Origin: Acidithiobacillus thiooxidans ATCC 19377 | GTDB taxonomy: Bacteria > Pseudomonadota > Gammaproteobacteria > Acidithiobacillales > Acidithiobacillaceae | DNA length: 64,000 bases | Direction: 5' to 3' | Assembly: GCF_009662475.1 (NCBI RefSeq) | Contig: NZ_CP045571.1 | Span: forward strand, 3,160,501 to 3,224,500 | Shown here: positions 7,105 through 16,155 of the stretch, one piece after another | How positions within the stretch are numbered: the first letter of the stretch is position 1 | How the letters are laid out: every line of letters starts with the position of its first letter | The notes under the pieces: model-generated | The model's database searches: none | What the model was told of the DNA's origin: nothing | What the model saw: the letters and a program-made list of their open reading frames with translations, nothing else | Made by a program: the position numbers and the translations under genes

Positions 7105-10100
7105 AACATTGGCCGGCTCCCTGGAGCCCGGTTTTATTGTCCTCCAGGGCGACCGCCTGGAATGGCTTCGTGATGCCGTCCTCGAATGGCTGCGCAATCA
7201 CCCGCTGCAGCCTCTCGAAGAAGAAATTTTTCTGGTCCAGAGTAACGGCATTGCCGAATGGCTGCAGTGGACCCTGGCAGAGCACGAAGGGATTTGTGCA
7301 GCCGTCAAGGTCATGCTGCCGGGACGTTTTCTCTGGGACAGTTACGCCAGGGTACTGGGCCGGGAGCAGGTCGCCAGTCGTTCTCCTCTTGATAAGCAGG
7401 CACTTACCTGGCGACTGATACGGCTGCTTCCGCAGCTGCTATCCACCCATGATTTTGCCCCCCTGCAGCATTATCTCAACGGCAACGGCAGCACTGCCAT
7501 GGAACGCCGCTGGCAGATGGCCGCGCAAATTGCCGATCTTTTCGATCAATATCAGGTTTATCGCAGTGACTGGCTGCAGGACTGGGCGGAGGGCCGGGAT
7601 ACGTTGCGCAGCGCGCAGGGACAAACCGCCAGCATACCGGCAGATCAGCGTTGGCAGTCTCGACTCTGGCAGGCTGTCCAGCAGGATCTGCTGCTACAGA
7701 ATCAAAGCGCCGTCATGGGCCGGGCCGAAGTGCACCAGGCTTTCATAAAGGTCATGACAAACGGAGTAACACCGCGTCCGGCCCTGCCCCGCCGGGTCAT
7801 CCTGTTCGGGGCGGCCACCCTGCCCGAACAGAGCCTGAGCGCTCTGGCGGCACTGGGGAAAAGCATGCAGGTAATTCTCGCAGTACCCAATCCCTGCCGT
7901 TTTTATTGGGGAGACATCATTTTAGGGCGGGAACTGCTCCGCCGCGAACGCCGTCGCCAGCCCCTGCGCCAGGATCGGGACCTGAGCCAAATAGCTCCCG
8001 AAAACCTGCATAGTGAATGTAATGTGTTACTCGCCCAATGGGGTCGCCAGGGTCGGGATTTTCTGAACATGCTGGAGCAATGGGATGATACCCAGGCCAG
8101 ACAAAGCGCGCTGGCCATCCCGCGTATTGACCTGTTTAGCGAAGACTGGGGCGAGACCCTGCTCAGACAACTGCAGGTACTGATCCGCGAGCAGGAAGTC
8201 ATTACTCCGGAACACTGTCAGCCAGTCTGCGAAACCGACCGTTCCATTGTTTTTCACGTCGCCCACAGCGCCCTGCGCGAGTTGCAGGTTCTCCATGACC
8301 AGCTACTGGACCATCTCGCCACCGGTTCCATGCAGCCTCGGGATATCATTGTGATGGTCCCGGAAATCAGCCGCTTTGCGCCGCTGATTCGCGCCACTTT
8401 TGATCAGTACGACCGCGAAGATGCACGCTATATTCCCTACCATATTGTGGATTTGCAGGCGCGCGAAGAATCTCCCCTGCTGCAGGCACTGGACTGGTTG
8501 CTGCAATTACCGGAACAGCGCTGTCAGCAAAGTGAAATCCGTGATCTGCTGCATTGCCCGGCCTTCCGTCGACGCTTCGGCATGGAAACCGAGGACCTGC
8601 CCCTGCTCGAATCCTGGCTGGAAGAATCGGGATGGCGCTGGGGTTTATCGGCAGAACATCGCCACGCATTGGGTATGTCCTACTGCGGCGCGCAAAATAC
8701 TGGTGCTTTTGCCCTGCAGCGGCTGAATCTCGGTTATGCCAATGGCCATGACAGTCACTTCGCCCATATCGAGGCCTACGGCGAGGCCGGGGGGCTCGAC
8801 GCAGCACTGCTGGGTCCTCTCAATCAGATGCTGGAAAGTCTGGAAAACTGGCAACACGCTCTGAGCACGGCGCGGAGTCCGCAGGCCTGGGCTGAAGCGG
8901 CCCGGCAGTTGCTCGCCGATTTTTTCAGTGCCGAAGACGCAGATGACACTGAAATCATGCAACAACTGGACGCCGCCCTGCAGCAGTGGCTGGAAGATTG
9001 TGCCCTGGCGGATTTTGCCGAAGACCTGCCCCTGGCAGTATTTCGCGCCAACTGGCTGGACATGCTCAACCTGCCGGAATTACATCGCCATTTTCTCGGT
9101 GGTGGAGTCACCTTCTGCACCTTGCTACCCATGCGGGCGGTTCCCTACGCCATGATCTGCCTGTTGGGCATGAACGAGGAAGACTATCCGCGTCGCAATC
9201 CGCGCCCGGATTATGATTTGATGGCCCTGGCGGGCATGAGTCGTCCGGGTGACCGCTCACGCCGGGATGATGATCATTACCTGATGCTGGAAGCCCTGCT
9301 GGCGGCACGGCAAATCCTGTATATCAGCTGGACGGGTCGGGACCCGCGCAATAATCAGCCGCGTCAACCGGCCTTAATGATCAGCCAGTTACGCGATGCC
9401 ATCGCCAGGGGCTGGCCGGATAAATATCCCATCGACGACCCCGCGCCCGAAAAAAACCAACTGCTCCGCCGCATCACCCTAGAACACCCGCTGCAGGCGT
9501 TCAGCAGCAGTTATCTGGAGCATCCACAAAAACACCATACCTGGGCGCGCGAATGGTTCCCTGATCCGGAAGAAAATCCCCCACCCGAACAGGCACTGGT
9601 GATTCCCGAAACAGTCAGCAGAAGGCTGAAAGATTTGATTGAGTTTTTCCGCTGTCCCTCACGGGCGTTTTATCGGCAACGTCTGGATACATTTTTTCAG
9701 GATGACCCCTCCGGCAGCACAGATAATGAAACTTTTGTCCTGAATGGTCTGGATCAATATGGCCTGCTCAACGCCATCCTGGAGGCAGGAACAGAAAACA
9801 CCCAACATCCGCATGTTATTGCGCAAAAAATTGCCGCACAATTGCGCAGCGGTCATTATGCCTTCGGGATTCTGGGACAGCGGCAGGCGGAAACCTTGCG
9901 TAGCAGCGCCGCGCCTATTCTCAGCGTCTGGCAAACCCTGATGCAAAGCTGGCAGCCCGAGCATCAACGCCATGCGCTTTGTCATGAAGCTGGGCATGTG
10001 TTGCTGGATGACTGGCTGCCGCCTTTGTATCTAGATGCCGACCAGCATCGGGCTTTTCTGCAGTGCCGTGCCAGTCGCCTGCTCCATGATAAAAACCAGA

Positions 10101-10534
10101 TTCAGGCTGACAAAATGGCGGATATTTGGATACAGCAATTATTGGCCGCAGATTTGGGTATTGCCAGCCGCGCCATTGTGCTGGGCAAGGATGCCGTGAT
10201 CCACAGCACCCAGCCCTGTGAAAATGCTTCCGACACGCTTAATGATCTGCTGGATTTCTGGGGAGAAGGCCTCCTCCAGCCCCTGCCTGTCACCCTGAAA
10301 ACAGCAGTGGCCGCGTTACACAACGCCAACCCCGCTGTCATTTATGAAGGGAATCAGCATAGCGACGGAGAAGTACAGCGTTATCCCGGTCTGGCTCGGG
10401 ACTATCCGGATTTTGCCCGCCTGAGCAGCCAGCGCTGCGGGCCTCGCCAGTGGGGCTTTCAGGAATATGCCGAAGCCCTGTACCGGCCCTTTGCCGACTG
10501 GCTGGAAAAACTGGAAGTGGAGCCACACGCATGA
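7097..10534 (+). CDS. recC: exodeoxyribonuclease V subunit gamma (RecC)
   Basis: About 1145 residues, close to the usual length of RecC. The N-terminal pattern HPLQPLEEEIFLVQSNGIAE, then EWLQWTLAEHEGI, and later LSALAALGKSMQVILAVPNP, then CRFYWGD, is typical. RecC is the chi-recognition subunit of the RecBCD helicase-nuclease for double-strand break repair. Its helicase-like and nuclease-like folds are inactive. The start could be 7079 or 7097. I prefer 7097 because it overlaps the bufC stop by only 8 nt. The stop overlaps the recB ATG (ATGA), so recC-recB-recD form one operon that appears to be fed by the bufferin operon upstream. Confidence 0.95.
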   Translation: MTETLAGSLEPGFIVLQGDRLEWLRDAVLEWLRNHPLQPLEEEIFLVQSNGIAEWLQWTLAEHEGICAAVKVMLPGRFLWDSYARVLGREQVASRSPLDKQALTWRLIRLLPQLLSTHDFAPLQHYLNGNGSTAMERRWQMAAQIADLFDQYQVYRSDWLQDWAEGRDTLRSAQGQTASIPADQRWQSRLWQAVQQDLLLQNQSAVMGRAEVHQAFIKVMTNGVTPRPALPRRVILFGAATLPEQSLSALAALGKSMQVILAVPNPCRFYWGDIILGRELLRRERRRQPLRQDRDLSQIAPENLHSECNVLLAQWGRQGRDFLNMLEQWDDTQARQSALAIPRIDLFSEDWGETLLRQLQVLIREQEVITPEHCQPVCETDRSIVFHVAHSALRELQVLHDQLLDHLATGSMQPRDIIVMVPEISRFAPLIRATFDQYDREDARYIPYHIVDLQAREESPLLQALDWLLQLPEQRCQQSEIRDLLHCPAFRRRFGMETEDLPLLESWLEESGWRWGLSAEHRHALGMSYCGAQNTGAFALQRLNLGYANGHDSHFAHIEAYGEAGGLDAALLGPLNQMLESLENWQHALSTARSPQAWAEAARQLLADFFSAEDADDTEIMQQLDAALQQWLEDCALADFAEDLPLAVFRANWLDMLNLPELHRHFLGGGVTFCTLLPMRAVPYAMICLLGMNEEDYPRRNPRPDYDLMALAGMSRPGDRSRRDDDHYLMLEALLAARQILYISWTGRDPRNNQPRQPALMISQLRDAIARGWPDKYPIDDPAPEKNQLLRRITLEHPLQAFSSSYLEHPQKHHTWAREWFPDPEENPPPEQALVIPETVSRRLKDLIEFFRCPSRAFYRQRLDTFFQDDPSGSTDNETFVLNGLDQYGLLNAILEAGTENTQHPHVIAQKIAAQLRSGHYAFGILGQRQAETLRSSAAPILSVWQTLMQSWQPEHQRHALCHEAGHVLLDDWLPPLYLDADQHRAFLQCRASRLLHDKNQIQADKMADIWIQQLLAADLGIASRAIVLGKDAVIHSTQPCENASDTLNDLLDFWGEGLLQPLPVTLKTAVAALHNANPAVIYEGNQHSDGEVQRYPGLARDYPDFARLSSQRCGPRQWGFQEYAEALYRPFADWLEKLEVEPHA

Positions 10535-13500
10535 GTACGGCGCTGAATCCCCTGGAGATGCCACTCTGGGGCAGTCGTCTCATCGAAGCCAGTGCCGGCA
10601 CCGGAAAAACCTGGACCATTGCGGCATTGTACCTGCGCCTGATTCTCGGTCATGGGCAGGCTGGCCAGCCCGTGCTGATGCCGCTACTCCCCGAAAACAT
10701 ACTGGTGATGACCTTCACCCGGGCCGCCACCCAGGAACTGAAGGAACGGATCCGCCAGCGTCTGCAGGAAGCGGCCGCGTATTTTCGTGAGCCGGAGCAG
10801 CAGCCAGCTGATGCATTTTTGCAGAAATTGCTGGAGGACTATGCAGAACCAGCCGCACGTCAGCATGCCGCCTGGCGACTGTCTCTGGCCGCCGATGCCA
10901 TGGACCAAAGTGCCATTTTCACCATTGATGCCTGGTGCCAACGCAGCCTGCGCGAACACGCCTTTCTGACCGGCAGTGATCTGCGCGAAAGCCTGCTGCA
11001 GGACGACAATGATCTCCGCGCCGATGCCATCCGCGACTTCTGGCGGCAGGAAATATATCCACTCCCGGAACACCTGCTGGAGCCGGTGCTGGCGGTGTTT
11101 GCTGATCCCGATCAGGTCCAGAGTAAAATCGTTCCGTTGCTTGGTAATGGTGCGACTTTTGGCCAGCCTTCCCGGCCTCTGCAGGCACTGCTGTCGCAAT
11201 CCATAAAGGCGCTGCAACAGCAGATTAAAATGTTAAAACAACGTTGGTCTGATCAGCAGGCAGACTTGCGTAGCTACATCCTCCAGATTCTGAATGGTCC
11301 GAAGGCAGACAACCCGCTCAATGGCGGAAAATACAAACCCGAAGCCATGGAAGCGGTTTTCGAAGCCTTGCAGGACTGGCTGGATAGCCCCGAACAAATC
11401 CTGCCCGCCAATCTGGAGAAATGTCAGTTACTCCGCGCCAGCAGCCTCCAGAAAAACTGCAACAAAGGTCGAACTATCGAAGTACCGTCTTCGGCCCGGA
11501 TACTGGAAGCCGTTCTTGACGAACTGGAGACCCCCAAAGCGCAATTCCAAAAAATTCATCATGATATTCAAAGCCATGCTGCCGCCTGGATTCAGCAACG
11601 CCTGGAAACCCTCAAAGCCATGCATCATCAGGTCAGCTTTCACGATTATCAACGTCGCCTCGCCGACGCGCTGGGTGATCCGGCCCGGGCCGAACAACTC
11701 AAAAGCCGTCTGCAAAATCAGTATCCGGTGGCCATGGTCGATGAATTTCAGGATACCTCCAGCCTGCAATACCGGATTTTCGACGCCATTTACGCCACAG
11801 CAAGCAACACCCCCGAGCGCCTCCTGCTGCTCATTGGCGATCCCAAGCAGTCCATTTATCGATTTCGCGGCGCCGACATCCAGAGTTATCTGCAGGCACG
11901 ACGCCTGACCGCAGGCCGGCACTATCAGCTCGACACCAATTTCCGCTCCAGCAAGCCACTGGTAGCTGCGCTCAATGCGCTCTATGACGAAGCCGAAGCA
12001 GAACTATCCGAAGGCGCATTTGCCTATGCCAAAGCGGGTACGGACAATCCCTTGCCCTACTGGCCCGTCCGGGCCAATGGCAAAAACGCCGATTGGCAAC
12101 TCGGCAAACAACCCGGACCCGCCCTGACCATCTGGGCCGCTGCAGAAACCCTCAACAAAGCGGATTATTTGTACCATGCCGCCGAACAGGCAGCAGAATG
12201 CATTGTCCAGATACTCACTGATCCTGAAACCGGTTTTCGCCAGGAAAACGCTGAGCAAATACGCCGGGTAAGCGGGAGAGACATCGCCATTCTCGTGCGT
12301 GACCGTCATGAGGCTGCCTGTATCCGTGAAGCCTTGCAACGGCGGCACGTACGCAGTGTTTTCCTCGCGGAAAAACAATCTGTATATGACAGTCCCGAAG
12401 CACAACAACTGCTGCTCTGGCTGGAAGCCGTTGCCGATCCGGAAAACACCCTACGCCTGCGCGTCGCTCTGGCCCTGCCGCTGCTCGACTTGTCCCATCA
12501 GGATCTGGACGCCTTTAATCGGGATGGAAATGCCTGGGAAGAACAACGGGGCAGTTTTCAGGACTTGTCGCGCAGATGGCGGCGTCAGGGTGTTTTGGCC
12601 ATGTTGCATCACAGCATCCACCACTTTGCCATAGCCCGTAAGCTGTTGCGCCACCCTGATGGAGAACGGCGCCTGACCAATCTCCTTCAGCTTGGCGAAC
12701 TCCTGCAAAGCGCCAGCGCCACCCGTGAGGGACCTGAGGCACTGATTCATTTTCTGCGCGAGGCCATCGCCGCTGGCCATGATCAGAGTGATGCCCACAT
12801 TCTCCGCCTGGAAAGTGATGCCGAGCTGATTCGGGTCGTCACCATCCACGCCGCCAAAGGCTTGCAATACCCTCTGGTTTTTCTGCCATTTATTGCCACT
12901 TACCGGAAAGACAAGGCTGAGGATTATCAGGTCCAGGTCGAAGAGGATGGTGCAGCGCGCATTATTTGGGAGCGGGGCGACTCAAAAGCGACGGAACGCG
13001 CCCGCCTGCAGGAAGATTTACGCCTGCTGTACGTGGCGCTGACCCGTGCGGAATATGCCCTCTTCCTGGGACTGGCAGCACCCAGCTCGGCTAAATCGCC
13101 CATTTTTGACCACAGTGCCATCGCCTATCTGTTGGGGTATCAGCACCATAATATGGCCTTGCCCGAGCTGCTCAAGCGCCTCCAGCAAAATGCCGCACTC
13201 AGGGAAAACCTTCAGATCCAACCCCTGCCTACAGAAACCCCAGTTACCCCCTTGGTCGCCAGCACCAGCAACACGCAAAGCCGGATTCCCGATTATCATG
13301 GTCACTTCGATAAAACCTGGGGAATAGGCAGTTTTTCCCTGCTGGTGCGTGATCTGTCCCCATCTGCCCCGCTCAGTGCGCGACGTGCCCGCCAAGGGGC
13401 CATCTGGCACCAATACCCACAGGGAATGCGTGCGGGGACTTTCCTCCATGACCAACTGCAAGCGCTCGCGGGGCAAGGGTTCGCCACTGTTTTGCAAAAG

Positions 13501-14124
13501 GGCAGCGCAGCACGCATCACCCGGGCCTGTGAACAGGCGGGTCTGTCCGGCTGGGCAGAAGGCACCCTGGAATGGCTGCAAGCCATCGTCCGGACGCCCC
13601 TCATGGCATCCGGCCTGAGCCTGGAAAACCTGCAGCACTATCAGAGTGAAATGGCTTTCTGGTTTCCCAGCGCCGCCCTGCGCAGCCGGGAACTGGACCA
13701 ACTCTGCACCGACCAGATGCTTCCCGGAATGCAGCGGCCGCGTCTGCCGGATCGCGTTCTGCACGGGATGATGCGCGGCTTCATGGATCTGGTATTTGCT
13801 GATGCCGGTCAATATTTTGTCATGGATTACAAATCCAATGTCCTCGGCAGCGAGGACCGGGATTATCATGAGCAGGCCATGCAGCAGCAGACCCTGCAAC
13901 ATCGTTATGAACTGCAGGCCAGTCTCTATCAACTGGCCCTGCACCGTTTGCTGCAGCAGCGTCTGGGCCGGAATTATGATCCGCAAGCACATTTGGGGGG
14001 TACCCTCCTGTTCTATTTGCGCGGACTGGAAGGACCGCAACGCGGAATCCTTCATCTGCCCGCCAATCTGGCACTGATTGAAGAGATGGACCAGTTGTTT
14101 GCGTCTGGAGAACGCGCATCATGA
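10531..14124 (+). CDS. recB: exodeoxyribonuclease V subunit beta (RecB)
   Basis: About 1197 residues. Helicase motif I is IEASAGTGKTWTIAALYL near residue 19, motif II is VDEFQDTSSLQYRIFD, and the next motif is GDPKQSIYRFRGADIQSY. A C-terminal RecB nuclease domain follows, with GFMDLVFADAGQYFVMDYKS carrying the catalytic D and the D-Y-K. It is the 3'-5' motor and the only nuclease of RecBCD. The ATG at 10531 overlaps the recC stop (ATGA). An upstream in-frame ATG at 10450 would overlap recC by 85 nt and is less likely. The stop at 14122-14124 overlaps the recD start in the same way. Confidence 0.97.
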   Translation: MSTALNPLEMPLWGSRLIEASAGTGKTWTIAALYLRLILGHGQAGQPVLMPLLPENILVMTFTRAATQELKERIRQRLQEAAAYFREPEQQPADAFLQKLLEDYAEPAARQHAAWRLSLAADAMDQSAIFTIDAWCQRSLREHAFLTGSDLRESLLQDDNDLRADAIRDFWRQEIYPLPEHLLEPVLAVFADPDQVQSKIVPLLGNGATFGQPSRPLQALLSQSIKALQQQIKMLKQRWSDQQADLRSYILQILNGPKADNPLNGGKYKPEAMEAVFEALQDWLDSPEQILPANLEKCQLLRASSLQKNCNKGRTIEVPSSARILEAVLDELETPKAQFQKIHHDIQSHAAAWIQQRLETLKAMHHQVSFHDYQRRLADALGDPARAEQLKSRLQNQYPVAMVDEFQDTSSLQYRIFDAIYATASNTPERLLLLIGDPKQSIYRFRGADIQSYLQARRLTAGRHYQLDTNFRSSKPLVAALNALYDEAEAELSEGAFAYAKAGTDNPLPYWPVRANGKNADWQLGKQPGPALTIWAAAETLNKADYLYHAAEQAAECIVQILTDPETGFRQENAEQIRRVSGRDIAILVRDRHEAACIREALQRRHVRSVFLAEKQSVYDSPEAQQLLLWLEAVADPENTLRLRVALALPLLDLSHQDLDAFNRDGNAWEEQRGSFQDLSRRWRRQGVLAMLHHSIHHFAIARKLLRHPDGERRLTNLLQLGELLQSASATREGPEALIHFLREAIAAGHDQSDAHILRLESDAELIRVVTIHAAKGLQYPLVFLPFIATYRKDKAEDYQVQVEEDGAARIIWERGDSKATERARLQEDLRLLYVALTRAEYALFLGLAAPSSAKSPIFDHSAIAYLLGYQHHNMALPELLKRLQQNAALRENLQIQPLPTETPVTPLVASTSNTQSRIPDYHGHFDKTWGIGSFSLLVRDLSPSAPLSARRARQGAIWHQYPQGMRAGTFLHDQLQALAGQGFATVLQKGSAARITRACEQAGLSGWAEGTLEWLQAIVRTPLMASGLSLENLQHYQSEMAFWFPSAALRSRELDQLCTDQMLPGMQRPRLPDRVLHGMMRGFMDLVFADAGQYFVMDYKSNVLGSEDRDYHEQAMQQQTLQHRYELQASLYQLALHRLLQQRLGRNYDPQAHLGGTLLFYLRGLEGPQRGILHLPANLALIEEMDQLFASGERAS

Positions 14125-16085
14125 GTCAGGCTACTTGTCATACCAATCCCGAAGCCATTCTCCAGCTTTTGCAAGACTGGACGGAAGCGCAATGGTTGAG
14201 AGCCCTCGATCTGAGTTTTGCGCGGTTTCTGCTCAGCCTGGAACCCCAGGCACCGGCCCTCTTGCCGCTGGCGGCAGCCCTGCTCGCCCGCCTGGAAGGC
14301 GAAGGACATACCTGTTTGCAGCTCGAACTTTTTCTGCATGAGCCCGATCGCTTTCTCAGCGGAGCACCAGAACTGATCACGGAAATTCGCCATATCCTCG
14401 CCGCATGGTCCCAGCCGCAACAATGGATGGATATTCTCAGCACTTGCCGGGTGGTGGAGCAGATCGACCGCACTCAACCAAAACCTCAGGACGACGACAG
14501 CGAAACGCCCCTGGTGCTGGATCAGGGCTGTCTGTATTTGCGGCGCTACTGGCGCGATGCCCAGTGCATCGCCCGGACACTAACAGAACAGGTCAGTCGC
14601 AGGGCGCTCAATCCCGTCCCGGCAGACACACTCAAACCGCTGCTGGCACAGCTTTTCCCCGCAGACACTTCAGGTTCGCCGGAAAATCTTCCCTGGCAGA
14701 AAATTGCCTGTGCGCTGGCCATGCGTGGCCGCTTCACCATCATCACGGGTGGCCCGGGTACGGGCAAAACCTACACAGCAGCGCGCCTGATGGCCCTGCT
14801 CATGGCGCAGCACAACAGTAGTTCATTGCGGATCGTGCTCGCCGCACCTACCGGTAAGGCCGCTGTACGCATTAATGAATCCCTGCACAACGCTATTGCC
14901 CAGTTGCCGCCACTGGGTCAACAGGATCTGGCGACCGCCTTTGCGCGCATCGGTCCGGCACGCACCCTGCACAACCTGCTCGGCGCACGTCCCGGAACCC
15001 GACGGTTTCGCCATGACCGTCAGCACCCCCTGGATCTGGATGTGCTGATCGTCGATGAAGCCTCCATGATTCATCAGGAAATGATGGCCGCTCTGTTGCG
15101 TGCACTACCCGAACATGCCCAACTGATTTTGCTGGGAGATCAGGATCAGTTGGCTTCCGTCGAGGCGGGCGCGGTACTTGCCGATCTTTGCAATCATACT
15201 GGGTCCTACGACAGTGCAACCTGCACCTGGCTGGAAGAGACTTGCAACTGCACGCTGGATGCAGACCGCCGCTCTACCAATCCACTTGCCAGCGGAGTGG
15301 TGCGACTGCAACGCAGTCATCGCTTTAACGCCGGAATTGGCGCGCTCGCTGACGCCGTGCAACAGGGACAAACGTCTCTTGCTATCCAGACACTCCACCA
15401 GGAAGCAGTGCTCCAATGGTATGAAGCTCCGGAAATTGCGCAGATCCTACAACTGGCGGACAGCCACTCATGCTACCGGCCACTCTGGGAAAATATCCGC
15501 CGGGGGAGCGGCAAAAATATTGAGGAACACGCCCTTTGGGTACAGCAGATTCTCGAACAATATGGCGCGTTCCGCCTGCTGTGCGCCCTGCGTCAGGGGC
15601 CCTGGGGCGTTGCCGGAATCAACCAGGCCATCGAAAACCATCTCCAGGAAACCGGCCTCCTCAAAACCCAAGGGCTCTGGTATGCCGGACGCCCCGCCCT
15701 GATTACCCGCAATGATCCTCAGCTAGGGCTGAGCAACGGTGACATCGGTATTGCTCTCCCCGATCCTCAAGGCAAGTTACGGGTTTACTTTCCCGGCAAC
15801 GACCCACTGCCTCGCGCCATTCTCCCAAGCCGCCTCAAATACAGCGAAAGCGCCTGGGCCATGACTGTACACAAATCCCAAGGTTCAGAGTTCCAGCACA
15901 CGGCGCTGATTCTGCCGCCGCAGGATAGCGCGGTGATCCGCCGGGAACTGTTATATACAGCCATTACCCGGGCTCGCGAGAAATTCAGCTTGTTTGCCCC
16001 GAAGGCTGGCCTGGAACAAGCCATCACCCGCAGAACCCTGCGGATGAGCGGCCTCTTGTCAGCTTTGCAAAATTCAGCTAATTAA
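14121..16085 (+). CDS. recD: exodeoxyribonuclease V subunit alpha (RecD)
   Basis: A 654-residue superfamily-1B helicase. An N-terminal helical domain of about 170 residues is followed by Walker A in IITGGPGTGKTYTAARLMAL, motif II VLIVDEASMIHQEMM and motif III LILLGDQDQLASVEAGAVL. The C-terminal motif AMTVHKSQGSEFQHTALILP and AITRARE close the helicase. RecD is the fast 5'-3' motor of RecBCD and also regulates nuclease activity after chi. Start ATG overlaps the recB stop by 4 nt. The gene ends 70 bp before the next coding region, and I see no hairpin with a T-run there. Confidence 0.97.
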   Translation: MSQATCHTNPEAILQLLQDWTEAQWLRALDLSFARFLLSLEPQAPALLPLAAALLARLEGEGHTCLQLELFLHEPDRFLSGAPELITEIRHILAAWSQPQQWMDILSTCRVVEQIDRTQPKPQDDDSETPLVLDQGCLYLRRYWRDAQCIARTLTEQVSRRALNPVPADTLKPLLAQLFPADTSGSPENLPWQKIACALAMRGRFTIITGGPGTGKTYTAARLMALLMAQHNSSSLRIVLAAPTGKAAVRINESLHNAIAQLPPLGQQDLATAFARIGPARTLHNLLGARPGTRRFRHDRQHPLDLDVLIVDEASMIHQEMMAALLRALPEHAQLILLGDQDQLASVEAGAVLADLCNHTGSYDSATCTWLEETCNCTLDADRRSTNPLASGVVRLQRSHRFNAGIGALADAVQQGQTSLAIQTLHQEAVLQWYEAPEIAQILQLADSHSCYRPLWENIRRGSGKNIEEHALWVQQILEQYGAFRLLCALRQGPWGVAGINQAIENHLQETGLLKTQGLWYAGRPALITRNDPQLGLSNGDIGIALPDPQGKLRVYFPGNDPLPRAILPSRLKYSESAWAMTVHKSQGSEFQHTALILPPQDSAVIRRELLYTAITRAREKFSLFAPKAGLEQAITRRTLRMSGLLSALQNSAN

Positions 16086-16155
16086 CACAACAAATTAAAA
16101 TACGCACAGACTGCTCATGGCCCACTACCCACTCTAGAAAAACCCACAGGAAAGC

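Noticed and set aside
13018-14055. 345-codon minus-strand ORF opposite recB
   Set aside because: Antisense shadow of the RecB nuclease domain.
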